DNA from: an uncultured Treponema sp.
GTDB lineage: Bacteria; Spirochaetota; Spirochaetia; Treponematales; Treponemataceae
Direction: 5' to 3'
Length of the DNA stretch: 64,000 nucleotides
Assembly: GCA_947165895.1 (NCBI GenBank)
Contig: CAMVCB010000002.1
Span: forward strand, 186,001 to 250,000
The notes beneath the pieces were generated by a model, which was not told the DNA's origin, made no database searches, and saw nothing but the letters and a program-made list of their open reading frames with translations. The translations under genes were made by a program, and so were the position numbers. Shown in pieces: positions 49,107-57,736 of this stretch (its first letter is position 1; every line of letters begins with the position of its first letter).

Positions 49107-49649
49107 ATGAATATCCATAGGATTCAGAGTTTAATTTCTATTGTTCTTTCTAGTGTAATTTTTTGTTTAAGCTTTTATGCCTACTTTTTTGTATTTCCCT
49201 GGGAATTCGCTAAAGCCTGCTTTTCTGAACATCATGATTTTACGGAGAAATATAACAAAATTAATTCTGAGCTGAATTCTCGAATAACTTATGTAATGAA
49301 TTTCGTACATGATAATATCTATGATTTAAATGATGACGGAAAAGAAAATTGCATGGATTATTCCATCCTTTTTAAGCTGGTCTGGGATGAAAAGTATCCG
49401 GAATTAAAATCTGAATGTGAAATTGTACATAATCTCAGACCTGGAAAAATGAATCATCTTTTTATTCGTGTGACTGATGGAAAGTCTGAAGATATAGAAA
49501 TTGAGCCATGGGCTTATAATCCGAAGTTGTACCTGATGGAAGATAACTGGATTAAAGTTTATAAACCTGAATTTAATATTTATGGTGAAACAGATTTATG
49601 GCTGGAAGAAATAAAAGTTCCTTTTAGTCTGGGAGTTTCGAATAAATAG
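49107..49649 (+). CDS. Membrane-anchored transglutaminase-like protein
   Basis: A 180-residue protein with one N-terminal membrane helix (LISIVLSSVIFCLSFYAYFFV) and an extracytoplasmic domain. DLNDDGKENCMDYSILFKLVW (D73 to W93) places a calcium-loop-like DxNxDG just before C82, and later NHLFIRV (H117) and IEIEPWAY (E133) stand where a transglutaminase-like Cys-His-Asp/Glu triad would be. This suggests a cysteine peptidase or transamidase fold; it is inference from the spacing and was not checked by a search. Last gene of the secreted cluster. Confidence 0.6.
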   Translation: MNIHRIQSLISIVLSSVIFCLSFYAYFFVFPWEFAKACFSEHHDFTEKYNKINSELNSRITYVMNFVHDNIYDLNDDGKENCMDYSILFKLVWDEKYPELKSECEIVHNLRPGKMNHLFIRVTDGKSEDIEIEPWAYNPKLYLMEDNWIKVYKPEFNIYGETDLWLEEIKVPFSLGVSNK

Positions 49650-49838
49650 TTGCAGGGGGCACCGTGCCGAGCGTGGAGGGGCGCGGAGCGCGTGCGAAGC
49701 ACCGAACGTAGTGGAGCCCGGAAGGCGACTTGGAAGGTGGAACTGCACCCAAATTTTAAATGAAATTGTGTGAGCCGGTGCCTTAAACTGCGAACTTGCG
49801 AAGCAAGGTCGTGGAAACGCCTAAGTAAACTTACGCTT
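49650..49838. repeat. GC-rich palindromic island between convergent genes
   Basis: After the AT-rich cluster the sequence turns abruptly GC- and purine-rich, with words such as gggggcaccgtgcc, gcgcggagcgcg and acttgcgaagcaaggt. Short inverted repeats are nested (gcaccgtgccgagc, ggcacc/ggtgcc). It extends to the end of metA, read from the other strand. No gene is supported. Confidence 0.6.
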
Positions 49839-50747
49839 TTAGATAAAGTTAAACGGCGTTTCCTGGTAAACATAATAATTCAGCCAGTTTGAGTAGAAGA
49901 GATGGGCTGTGCTGCGCCAGTAGCTGGAAGGCATTCGGTTGGCGTTGTTGAGAGGGAAGTAGTTCTTTGGAAGGGGAACGTCCATGCCCTTGTCGATATC
50001 GCGGTAGTACTCGCCGGCCAGAGTCATTGTATCGTATTCCAGGTGGCCGGTCATGAAGATTTCGCGGTTGTCGTTGGATTTGATGATTGAAACTCCGGCT
50101 TCTGCTCCTTCTGCCAGAATTGTGAGGTTCGGATTTTTGAGGACGTCTTCCCTGCAGAGGGTTGTGTGGCGGGACTGAGGAATGGGGAAGGTGTCGTCAA
50201 AGCCGCGGAGAAGGGGCTCTGCTTCAGTGCAACGGTGGTTCATGAAAACGCCGGAAAGTTTGCGGTCGAGACCGTGTTTCTGGATTCCGTAAAGGTGGTA
50301 AAGGCCGGCAAAGCTTCCCCAGCAGACATAAAGTGTTGAGAAAACGTTTGTTCTGGCGTAATCCATAATTGAACAGAGCTCTTTCCAGTAATCAACTTCT
50401 TCAAATTCCAGCTGTTCGACCGGAGCTCCTGTAATAATCATGCCGTCGTACTTATTTTTAAAAAGTTCACTTGACGGAATGTAAAACTTATCCAGGTAGG
50501 ATTCGTCTGTGTTTTTGCTTTCGTGATTTTCCATGCGGACCAGGGAAATTTCGACCTGTAGAGGTGAGTTTCCTAAAAGGCGGAGGAGCTGAGTTTCTGT
50601 AACTTCCTTAGTCGGCATCAGATTTACGATTGCGATTTTAAGCGGGCGGATATCCTGATTGGCAGCGCGTTTTTCTGTCATTACGAAGATGTTTTCTTTT
50701 TCCAGTGTGCGTACAGCCGGCAAATCTGAGTTAACTTTAATAGGCAT
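49839..50747 (-). CDS. metAA: Homoserine O-acetyltransferase (MetA type)
   Basis: A 302-residue enzyme of the MetA family, first committed step of methionine synthesis. The catalytic cysteine is C142 in LYVCWGSFAG; histidine and glutamate of the triad lie in FMTGHLEYD. Residue 111 is glutamate (in GAPVEQLEF). In this family glutamate there favours acetyl-CoA, and glycine succinyl-CoA, so acetyltransferase is the better name than succinyltransferase. Length matches. The stop abuts the palindromic island. No SAM or T-box riboswitch is recognised upstream; the leader contains a 140-bp structured element (50791-50930). Confidence 0.9.
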   Translation of the reverse strand: MPIKVNSDLPAVRTLEKENIFVMTEKRAANQDIRPLKIAIVNLMPTKEVTETQLLRLLGNSPLQVEISLVRMENHESKNTDESYLDKFYIPSSELFKNKYDGMIITGAPVEQLEFEEVDYWKELCSIMDYARTNVFSTLYVCWGSFAGLYHLYGIQKHGLDRKLSGVFMNHRCTEAEPLLRGFDDTFPIPQSRHTTLCREDVLKNPNLTILAEGAEAGVSIIKSNDNREIFMTGHLEYDTMTLAGEYYRDIDKGMDVPLPKNYFPLNNANRMPSSYWRSTAHLFYSNWLNYYVYQETPFNFI

Positions 50748-50790
50748 AATATGGCTCCCCTGTATTTAGGAAATATTTTTATCTTGTAGG

Positions 50791-50930
50791 AAAAAAATGC
50801 GTAGCAAGGTTCGGGATTTGTGAAGCATTGAAGGCGATAAGGAAAAATACAACGCGGTGTTCTGATTCAGAGCGAAGCGTCGAGCCTTCTCGGCAGAGCA
50901 AATTGCGGTTCTCTGCGAAAGCATTTTTTT
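50791..50930. repeat. 140-bp element with terminal inverted repeats
   Basis: Begins aaaaaaatgc and ends gcattttttt, a perfect 10-bp terminal inverted repeat. Inside, gcagag/ctctgc form another stem near 50893-50916, and the middle is GC-rich with gcgaagcgtcgagc. It lies between divergently transcribed metAA and hydrolase genes, 43 bases from metAA. Confidence 0.7.
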
Positions 50931-50968
50931 AATACTTAGGTAAACTTATACCATAATTTCAAAAATCT

Positions 50969-50977
50969 TGCTATAAT
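50969..50977 (+). promoter_or_regulatory. Extended -10 of hydrolase gene (leaderless candidate)
   Basis: TGCTATAAT (extended -10, TGn plus TATAAT) followed by seven bases and ATG at 50985. No Shine-Dalgarno and no strong -35. Confidence 0.6.
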
Positions 50978-50984
50978 ATGCCTT

Positions 50985-51992
50985 ATGGAAAAGGAATATC
51001 AGAACGACAGAAAAGCCGCTGTTAAAAAACTTAAACTTCTTGCCTATAACGGAAAAAATGATGTTGAAACTTTCAGGAAGAAGATGGATGCTGCTTTTTC
51101 TACGGTTTTCCTTCCAAACGGGGTTGAACGCAGTGATTATAAATACGGCAACATAAGCTGTGAAGTTCTTTCTCCGGAAATTTATGCTTCCAACCGGGTA
51201 ATGCTTTACCTTCACGGGGGCTCTTTTGTGGGCGGCAGTCTTGCGGCATACAGGAGTTTCTGTGCTTCTCTGGCAACCAAGTGTTTTTGTCGTGTTATTG
51301 TGCCGGATTTTCGTCTTGCCCCTGATTCACCCTATCCTGCGGCAAATGAGGATATTCAGTCGGTTTTCCGAGCCTTATATACAGAAGAGCAGATTGCCTG
51401 TTCCCTCAATGCAGAAAAAGGAACTGCGGCTGCTCAGTCTGAAATTATTATTGCGGCTGACGGTTCTGCGGCTCCTCTTGCCTGTTCTCTGATTTTTAAT
51501 CTTCGCGAGAGATACCGGGCAAACATTAAAAAGGTGATTTTATTTTCTCCATGGCTTGATATTTCGACTACATCACCTCTTTTAACTTCAAAAAAACTGA
51601 ATGATGAGATTTTTACTCCTGAAGTTTTTAAGAAGTGCAGCACAATTTATACTTATGAATCAAACACTCAGAATCCTCTTGTTTCTCCGCTTTATGCTTC
51701 TAAAGAGGATTTAGTAAATTTTCCTCCTCTAATCATTCAGATGGGGGAAAAAGAAGTTCTTCTGGATAATGCCCGGGAGTTTGCAAAAAAAGTTTCGGAA
51801 GCAGGAAATGAATGTCAGCTTGATGTCTGGCCTGAAATGATGTTTATGTTCCAGATGGCAGACGAATATCTTCACGAATCACATCTTGCCCTTGACCGCA
51901 TTGGAAAACTGATTACAGGTGGTGCCAGCCTGCAGCGTCAGAAATTTGAAAACAAGCCTAAGCTGGAACGCGGTCTTAACAGCGAAGCTTAG
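50985..51992 (+). CDS. Alpha/beta hydrolase (HSL-like), possibly inactive
   Basis: A 335-residue cytosolic protein of the hormone-sensitive-lipase group. The oxyanion motif LYLHGGSFVGG is intact near residue 75. The nucleophile elbow, usually GDSAGG, reads ADGSAAPL here, so a serine remains but the glycines differ. Where the catalytic histidine normally stands (WPGMIHVF), the chain reads WPEMMFMFQ, with no histidine. It may therefore be non-catalytic or use another residue. No obvious operon mate ahead; the U32 gene follows after 24 bases with its own ribosome site. Start taken from the 50985 ATG next to a TATAAT box. Confidence 0.78.
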   Translation: MEKEYQNDRKAAVKKLKLLAYNGKNDVETFRKKMDAAFSTVFLPNGVERSDYKYGNISCEVLSPEIYASNRVMLYLHGGSFVGGSLAAYRSFCASLATKCFCRVIVPDFRLAPDSPYPAANEDIQSVFRALYTEEQIACSLNAEKGTAAAQSEIIIAADGSAAPLACSLIFNLRERYRANIKKVILFSPWLDISTTSPLLTSKKLNDEIFTPEVFKKCSTIYTYESNTQNPLVSPLYASKEDLVNFPPLIIQMGEKEVLLDNAREFAKKVSEAGNECQLDVWPEMMFMFQMADEYLHESHLALDRIGKLITGGASLQRQKFENKPKLERGLNSEA

Positions 51993-52015
51993 ATTTTAAA
52001 GGAGTCGTTACGTTT

Positions 52016-53536
52016 ATGAGTATGGAATTATTGTCTCCTGCGGGAAATGTTGAAAAATTAGCCTATGCCTATGCTTACGGTGCTGATGCCGCTTATATCG
52101 GATTAAAAAAATTTTCTCTTCGGGTAAAGGCTGATAATTTTTATGAGGATGAGTATAAAAAGGTTGTAGAACTCAAGCAACGTTATCCGGGAAAACGCCT
52201 TCACTGTGCCCTCAACATTTCTTTTCATGATGAAGAAATTGATAATCTTCGTGCTAATATTGATTATTTCCGCCAGTATCCTATAGATGCCTTTATCGTT
52301 CAGGATATTGGAATTGTGCCTTTGCTTCAGAAGGAATTTCCTAATGCGGAGCTGCATCTGTCTACCCAGGCTTCCTGCGTGAACTCCGAAGCAGTAAAAA
52401 TGTACAAATCAATCGGATTTAAACGCGTAGTTTTAGGTCGCGAAATTTCTCTGGCTCAGATTAAGCGCATAAAAGATGCCGTTCCTGACATGGAACTTGA
52501 AACTTTTGTTCACGGTGCCATGTGTATTGCCTATGCAGGCCGCTGTCTTATGAGTGCCTATCTTACAGGCCGTTCTGCCCAGAGCGGATTTTGCAGTCAT
52601 ACCTGCCGCTGGAACTTTAAGCTGAGTGAAAACGGAAGAGCCGGGGCTGACGACGGAAGGGGAGACGGTGCTCCACATATTTTATCAGCAGAAGAAGCAA
52701 GAGCCCTTGCCCAAAGCGGAAAGCTTTTGATAGAAGAAGAGCAGAGAAAGGGAGAATACTTTCCGATTTTTGAAGGTGATGATTTTACCGCAATTCTTTC
52801 TTCTAAAGACATCAATATGATTAATCACCTTGCGGATATGAAGGCTGCCGGTCTTGATTCATTAAAAATTGAAGGCCGCATGAAGAGTACCTACTATGTT
52901 GCCATGGTAACCCGCGCTTACCGCAAGGCTCTGGACGCCCTGGAAGGAAAAATTACTGCTGAAGAAGCCGCTCCTTATATTGCGGAGCTTGAAAATGTAA
53001 GTCACCGCGAAAGTACGACAGGTTTTTACTATAATAAAGCCGATGCCGACAAAACTACCAGCGGGGCCAGCGACAGTAAATATCAGCTTGCGGCTCAGAT
53101 GGGAGCAGAAATTACCGGTGCTTCTTTTGATGCAATCTATAATGAAGGTCAGAAGCGATGGCGCGAAAACGAAGAGCTGCTTGCCTCAATGCACCCGGAT
53201 GCCCGCCAGGCCCGCCTTAAGGATTACGAAATTCACCCTGACCGCCGCATTCTTCCTTTTGAAAAAAAAGAGGGCTGGCACCTTTACGAGTGTACTGCAA
53301 TGAACAAAATTAATGCGGCTGACGAAATTGAGTTTGTTTCGCCCTCTTTCTGCAATCTTTGTGTAAAAGCTGATGAATGGGAACTTATTTCCAGTGAAAC
53401 AGGATTAAAACTCAACTGGGTTTGTGACAGTCACCCCTGCGTAATCTACACAAAATACGAGCTTCCGCCGGCAACACTTCTTCGCACTCTGGATCCTGAT
53501 TATATTGAAGGAAAAATTCGCGACAATGGCCGGTAA
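52016..53536 (+). CDS. U32-family peptidase (TrhP/RlhA-like RNA hydroxylation group)
   Basis: A 506-residue protein. The N-terminal barrel motif MELLSPAGNVEKLAYAYAYGADAAYIG and the characteristic LHLSTQASCVN and ETFVHGAMCIAYAGRCLMSAYLTGRSAQSGFCSHTCRW are U32 hallmarks; the cysteine set (GRC, GFC, HTC) is thought to hold an iron-sulfur cluster in related prephenate-dependent tRNA and rRNA hydroxylation enzymes. A further SFCNLC pair lies near residue 445. True protease activity is doubtful for this group. About 30 residues (RAGADDGRGDGAPHILSAEE) form an insertion. AAAGGAG lies ten bases before ATG. Confidence 0.9.
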   Translation: MSMELLSPAGNVEKLAYAYAYGADAAYIGLKKFSLRVKADNFYEDEYKKVVELKQRYPGKRLHCALNISFHDEEIDNLRANIDYFRQYPIDAFIVQDIGIVPLLQKEFPNAELHLSTQASCVNSEAVKMYKSIGFKRVVLGREISLAQIKRIKDAVPDMELETFVHGAMCIAYAGRCLMSAYLTGRSAQSGFCSHTCRWNFKLSENGRAGADDGRGDGAPHILSAEEARALAQSGKLLIEEEQRKGEYFPIFEGDDFTAILSSKDINMINHLADMKAAGLDSLKIEGRMKSTYYVAMVTRAYRKALDALEGKITAEEAAPYIAELENVSHRESTTGFYYNKADADKTTSGASDSKYQLAAQMGAEITGASFDAIYNEGQKRWRENEELLASMHPDARQARLKDYEIHPDRRILPFEKKEGWHLYECTAMNKINAADEIEFVSPSFCNLCVKADEWELISSETGLKLNWVCDSHPCVIYTKYELPPATLLRTLDPDYIEGKIRDNGR

Positions 53537-53562
53537 GTGGTTTATAATACATTGTTAGGATT

Positions 53563-54441
53563 ATGAAAAAATCTTTTGTATTATTCTGCACTATTTCTCT
53601 TTTTTTCTGTGCGGTATTGCTTTCCTGCAATGTAACGCCGGAATCCTTCTGGAGCGGTGATAATAATGTAAACCACCGCTATCGTCCCATGAAAAATCTT
53701 ACTGCTTCTGATTCTGAAATCGCTAAATGGGCTGAGGAAGTTTCAGGAACTTACGAGGTTCTTATTCTGACTGATGTTCATAAGGGGGCGGGGTATTATA
53801 AAAGCGGTGTAGATGCTGCTTTTGAAAAGTGGCTTAATTCCTATGATTTATCAAAGGTAAAGTTTGCCCTTGGACTGGGTGATTTTGCTGACGGTGCAAA
53901 AGAAGGCCAGATGCGGGATTATTCCGCCCTGATTTCAAAAATTGAAGCAAAAGGAATAAAAGTTCTGAATGTTGTAGGAAATCATGATCTTTTCCAGAGT
54001 GACGGCTATGAGCTTTATTCAAAATACTGTTATCCTCATACATCCTTCTATAAATTTTATACTAAAAATCTTGCCTGGTACGGACTTGACAGCGGTTCCG
54101 GAACTCTGGGATCCCGCCAGCTGGAAGCCTTAAAGACGGCAATGGCTGCCGAATCAAAAAAAGTGATGGTCTTTACTCATGTTCCTCTTTCTCATTCTGA
54201 ACTTGCCCAGTGGTTTCTGCCATTCTGCTTCCGCGACACAACCGAGCGCAATGTTCTGATACAGCTTTTTTCTGAAATGGGGATTCAGGGCTATCTTTGC
54301 GGACATTATCATCCTGGGGGAATTGATACTTTTGGTAACTTTACCCAGTATAATTTTAAATCCTTCGGGGAAAAGGGTGTCTGGTATATTTTGACCGTCA
54401 ACGAAGATGCCGGAACAGTCAGCATAAGGGATTACAGATAA
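53563..54441 (+). CDS. Metallophosphoesterase lipoprotein
   Basis: A 292-residue exported lipoprotein (signal peptide MKKSFVLFCTISLFFCAVLL with lipobox LLSC, C about residue 22). The metallophosphatase motifs appear in order: ILTDVHKGAG (D-x-H), LGLGDFADG (GDxxD-like), NVVGNHDLF (GNHD), VFTHVPLSHS (H) and CGHYHPGG (GHxH). Two metal ions would be bound; substrate unknown. TTAGGA lies five bases before ATG. The stop touches the stop of the convergent RelA-like gene with no spacer, so any terminator must be inside the genes. Confidence 0.9.
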   Translation: MKKSFVLFCTISLFFCAVLLSCNVTPESFWSGDNNVNHRYRPMKNLTASDSEIAKWAEEVSGTYEVLILTDVHKGAGYYKSGVDAAFEKWLNSYDLSKVKFALGLGDFADGAKEGQMRDYSALISKIEAKGIKVLNVVGNHDLFQSDGYELYSKYCYPHTSFYKFYTKNLAWYGLDSGSGTLGSRQLEALKTAMAAESKKVMVFTHVPLSHSELAQWFLPFCFRDTTERNVLIQLFSEMGIQGYLCGHYHPGGIDTFGNFTQYNFKSFGEKGVWYILTVNEDAGTVSIRDYR

Positions 54442-56277
54442 TTATTCGTCCTTCTCCCAGCTTACCTGTACGCTTCTTTTTTCCTTTTCCGGAATGCGCT
54501 GGTAAATCAGACAGTCGGCGCGGTGGATTGTTACACCCTTTGAACGGGTAACATAGCCGCAGATAACATCCGGGTAATAAGGATTGCAGCACTGGGCAAA
54601 ATTGTAAAGCACGTTTTTTTCACCCTGAACCAGAATCTTTTTGCGGATTCTTGTTGTTTTTTCCGGGTGCTCTTCATCCTTTTTATAATGCTTTTTTCTC
54701 TGTCTTTTTCCGCTTGCCTGAATGAGGCTTGCCGCAGCCTGAGCATCTGCTGGAACAGCTTCCACGGAAGTGGCTGCCGCATTCTGCAGGGCAATGCGCT
54801 CGCTGAAGGTCGGGTCATTTGCCATGAGCCAGGAGTGAATTTTCTGGTGAGCCTTTGAGGTTTTTACATTGCCAAGCTGGGCTTCGGTCGGGTGAGCCTG
54901 AGGATTTGTAATTACTTCTATAATCTGAGTGTTCTGAAGAGCTTTTGTAATAGGGATGATTTTTCCATCAGCCTTAGCCGCAACAATTTTTTCACCGATT
55001 GCGGAGTGAACTGAGTAGGCAAAGTCGATTGCTGTCGCGCCTGCCGGAAGTTTTTTTACATCACCTGCCGGAGTAAATACAAAAATTTCATCGCCCAGAA
55101 GCTCGTTTTTCAGGGTTTCAAAATCTGCATCGTTGGTGAGAAGACTTTCCTTAAGTGACTGCAGCTTGTTGAAAATTTCAAGTTTATCTGCTTCTACAAG
55201 GTCGTGGTTAGTGCCCTTTTTGTAAAGCCAGTGGGAAGCAATACCGTGCTCGGCCATATTGTGCATTTCGTAAGTACGGATCTGGATTTCAAGAGGCTTT
55301 CCTTCGCACATTACGGTTGTGTGAAGGGACTGGTAGCCGTTAGCCTTTGGAACAGCGATGTAATCCTTGAAGCGGCCGTCCAGCGGAGTCCAGAGGCTGT
55401 GAACAATTCCAACCAGGGTGTAACATTCTGCGTTAGTTGAGCACAAAATGCGCAGGGCAAGAAGGTCATAAAGCTCGCTTGCGGACTTGTTTCTCTTTCT
55501 CATCTTCTGATAAATAGAATAATAATGCTTTGCCCGGCTTGTAATTGTAACCGCAATGCCTGATTTTTCTGCCTTGAGCTGGATTTTTTTTACGGCTGAG
55601 GCAAGAAAATCTGCCCTTTCTTCCTTTGACTGGGCAACAATTGCTTCAATCTGAGTGTAAGCCTTTGGATTTGTGTATTTAAGGCTGAGATCTTCAAATT
55701 CATTTTTTTCAGTCTGCATACCAAGGCGGTCTGCAAGAGGAGCCCAGATATCGATGATTTCTTCGGCAAGAATGCGCTGCCTTTCAGGCTCCAGGTTTCT
55801 GATGTTTCGGATGCGGTCAAGACGGTCTGCAATTTTTATAAGGATGATTCTTACGTCGTCTGTCATTGCAAAAATCATCTTTCTGATTGCATCTGCCTGC
55901 CTCAGGGTTTTAGAATTTATAGGGAGGTACATGATTTTATTAGTACCCTGAATGATTTTTTCTACCTGTTCGCCGAATATTTTTCCACATTCTTCCGGGC
56001 TTATTCCAAAATCGCGGATTGTGTGAAGAATACCGGAAATTATTGTGTCCGAGTCAAGCTTAGATTTTGCAAGAATGGAAGCCAGTCTGAGAGGATGGAG
56101 ATAATAAGGCATACCGCAGCTGCGTTTTTTGTCACCGCACTTTTCGATAAGCAGCTGCCAGGCTTTTTTAATGCGGATTTTATCATCATCGTTGAAGTAG
56201 TCTTTTTGCGCTAAAAATTCATTAATGAGCGCTTCTGGATCATTTATATCTGAATGAAAAATTGCCTCATTTTCCAT
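54442..56277 (-). CDS. RelA/SpoT-family (p)ppGpp synthetase with degenerate hydrolase domain
   Basis: A 611-residue stringent-response protein. The HD domain is present in outline (H61 in YYLHPLRLA) but the metal motif reads ILHTIRDF where active hydrolases have HDxxED: aspartate is replaced by threonine at 86, and the E-D pair is lost. KIADRLDRIRNI is kept. The synthetase domain is intact: SRAKHYYSIYQKM, YDLLALRI, DYIAVPKANGYQSLHTTV. A TGS domain follows (DEIFVFTPAGDVKKLPAGATAIDFAYSVHS), then a cysteine-bearing segment (QCCNPYYPDVICGYVTRSKGVTIHRADC). No ACT domain remains, making it about 120 residues shorter than usual. It would make (p)ppGpp but probably not degrade it. GAAGGTGGG precedes the ATG at 56277. 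Confidence 0.9.
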   Translation of the reverse strand: MENEAIFHSDINDPEALINEFLAQKDYFNDDDKIRIKKAWQLLIEKCGDKKRSCGMPYYLHPLRLASILAKSKLDSDTIISGILHTIRDFGISPEECGKIFGEQVEKIIQGTNKIMYLPINSKTLRQADAIRKMIFAMTDDVRIILIKIADRLDRIRNIRNLEPERQRILAEEIIDIWAPLADRLGMQTEKNEFEDLSLKYTNPKAYTQIEAIVAQSKEERADFLASAVKKIQLKAEKSGIAVTITSRAKHYYSIYQKMRKRNKSASELYDLLALRILCSTNAECYTLVGIVHSLWTPLDGRFKDYIAVPKANGYQSLHTTVMCEGKPLEIQIRTYEMHNMAEHGIASHWLYKKGTNHDLVEADKLEIFNKLQSLKESLLTNDADFETLKNELLGDEIFVFTPAGDVKKLPAGATAIDFAYSVHSAIGEKIVAAKADGKIIPITKALQNTQIIEVITNPQAHPTEAQLGNVKTSKAHQKIHSWLMANDPTFSERIALQNAAATSVEAVPADAQAAASLIQASGKRQRKKHYKKDEEHPEKTTRIRKKILVQGEKNVLYNFAQCCNPYYPDVICGYVTRSKGVTIHRADCLIYQRIPEKEKRSVQVSWEKDE

Positions 56278-56416
56278 AATTCCCACCTTCTATAAAAGTA
56301 TCAAAAAGATATGAAAAGTAAAAGAGATATAAATCACTTCATAACAAAAAATTCTTAAAAAAGAATGTACTATTTGATATGATTTAATGGTTATAATTGT
56401 GTATAAGGAAACTGAT

Positions 56417-57715
56417 ATGACAAAGAAAATTTTTACTCTTGCCCTTGTTTTTTTTATTATGACGGCAGTTTTTTCAAAGACACAGGAAAATACGGATGCT
56501 TTTCTCCGGCTTACAGTTGATGATGCTGTAAAATACGCATTGGAAAATAACGTTTCAGTCAAAAAAAGTCAGCTTGCCCTTAATCTTAAAAAGCGGGCTA
56601 AAAACTCTTCCTGGAATGCAATTAGTCCAACCTTAAACCTTTCCGGCACTTTTAATGATGATTTTGAAAAGGAAACTTATTCAACAGGGCTTTCCGGGAC
56701 AGCAGCAATTTCACTTTCACCTTCGCTTTTTTCTTCTATTAAATCGGCCCTTATTGCATATGATGCGGGCGAACTTTCTTATGAAGAGACAAAAAGAAAG
56801 GTAGAGCTTAATGTCAGAAAATCCTTCTATAATATTCTCTATCAGAAGGAAAATCTTCTTGCCCAGGAACGCAGTCTGGAAACTGCCCAGCAGACTTATG
56901 ATTCAAACCTGGCAAAATACAACCGGGGTCAGCTTTCTGAACTTGATTTACTAAACTCTCAGTACAACGTGGAAAGCAAAAAGCCGGTAATTACCTCTCT
57001 TAAAAATACCTATACAAACGACATGGCAAGCTTTAAGCAGGTTCTGGGAATCGGTCTTTCAATTCACATTGAACTTGACGGTGACCTTGATGATGTAATG
57101 AAGAATATAAAGCTTTCGGAAGAAATTCTTCACGGTGATATTGAAGCGCTTCCTTCTGTAAAAGCTGCTCAGAACTCAGTGGATGCGGCAAAGGCAAAGC
57201 TTCTTGCAACCCGCTTTTCAGCCTATGGCCCCAGCCTGACAGCTTCTTATTCTTACGGAAAAACAAAGGAAAAGAATGCTTCTGATCCTACAACAACAAA
57301 TCAGCTTTCTCTTGGTGTAAGAATTCCTTTAGACGGCTGGCTTCCCTGGTCGACAGGCGCCCTGAGCGTTGCAAGTCAGAAGGAAAGTCTTGAAGAACTT
57401 AAACTGCAGCTGGAAGATGAAAAGACTACGGCCGCAATAAATGTGCGCAACAGCTATAATACGATTTTGCAGGCTCAGAGTCAGCTTGAAACTCTTGAAA
57501 AAAACGTCAGTCTTATGCAGCGCTCTTATGAAATGACCCGAATTGCCTACAATAACGGTTCAAAGGATCTGCTGACCCTTCAGAAGGCGGAAGATAATCT
57601 TTTGACGGCAAAAACTTCGCTCCAGCAGCAGGAGTTTACCCTGATTTCAAATGTTCTTACTCTGGAAAGCACTCTGGGGCTTCCCTTCGGAACATTTTCT
57701 AATGTAACAAATTAA
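56417..57715 (+). CDS. TolC-family outer-membrane efflux protein
   Basis: A 432-residue exported protein (signal peptide MTKKIFTLALVFFIMTAVFS). AAGGAA lies seven bases before the ATG at 56417. Two OEP repeats are visible: LRLTVDDAVKYALENNVSVKKSQLALNLKKR and the later LEEKTT...NVRNSYNTILQAQSQLETLEKNVSLMQRSYEMTRIAYNNGSKDLLTLQKAEDNLLTAKTSLQQQEF, long coiled helices that form the periplasmic tunnel. First gene of a tripartite exporter operon; MFP follows after 21 bases. Confidence 0.93.
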   Translation: MTKKIFTLALVFFIMTAVFSKTQENTDAFLRLTVDDAVKYALENNVSVKKSQLALNLKKRAKNSSWNAISPTLNLSGTFNDDFEKETYSTGLSGTAAISLSPSLFSSIKSALIAYDAGELSYEETKRKVELNVRKSFYNILYQKENLLAQERSLETAQQTYDSNLAKYNRGQLSELDLLNSQYNVESKKPVITSLKNTYTNDMASFKQVLGIGLSIHIELDGDLDDVMKNIKLSEEILHGDIEALPSVKAAQNSVDAAKAKLLATRFSAYGPSLTASYSYGKTKEKNASDPTTTNQLSLGVRIPLDGWLPWSTGALSVASQKESLEELKLQLEDEKTTAAINVRNSYNTILQAQSQLETLEKNVSLMQRSYEMTRIAYNNGSKDLLTLQKAEDNLLTAKTSLQQQEFTLISNVLTLESTLGLPFGTFSNVTN

Positions 57716-57736
57716 ATCAAATATAGGACGATTAAA

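Noticed and set aside
50748-50990. SAM-type or T-box riboswitch ahead of metAA
   Set aside because: No characteristic conserved words or stem set; the structure present is a terminal-inverted-repeat element.
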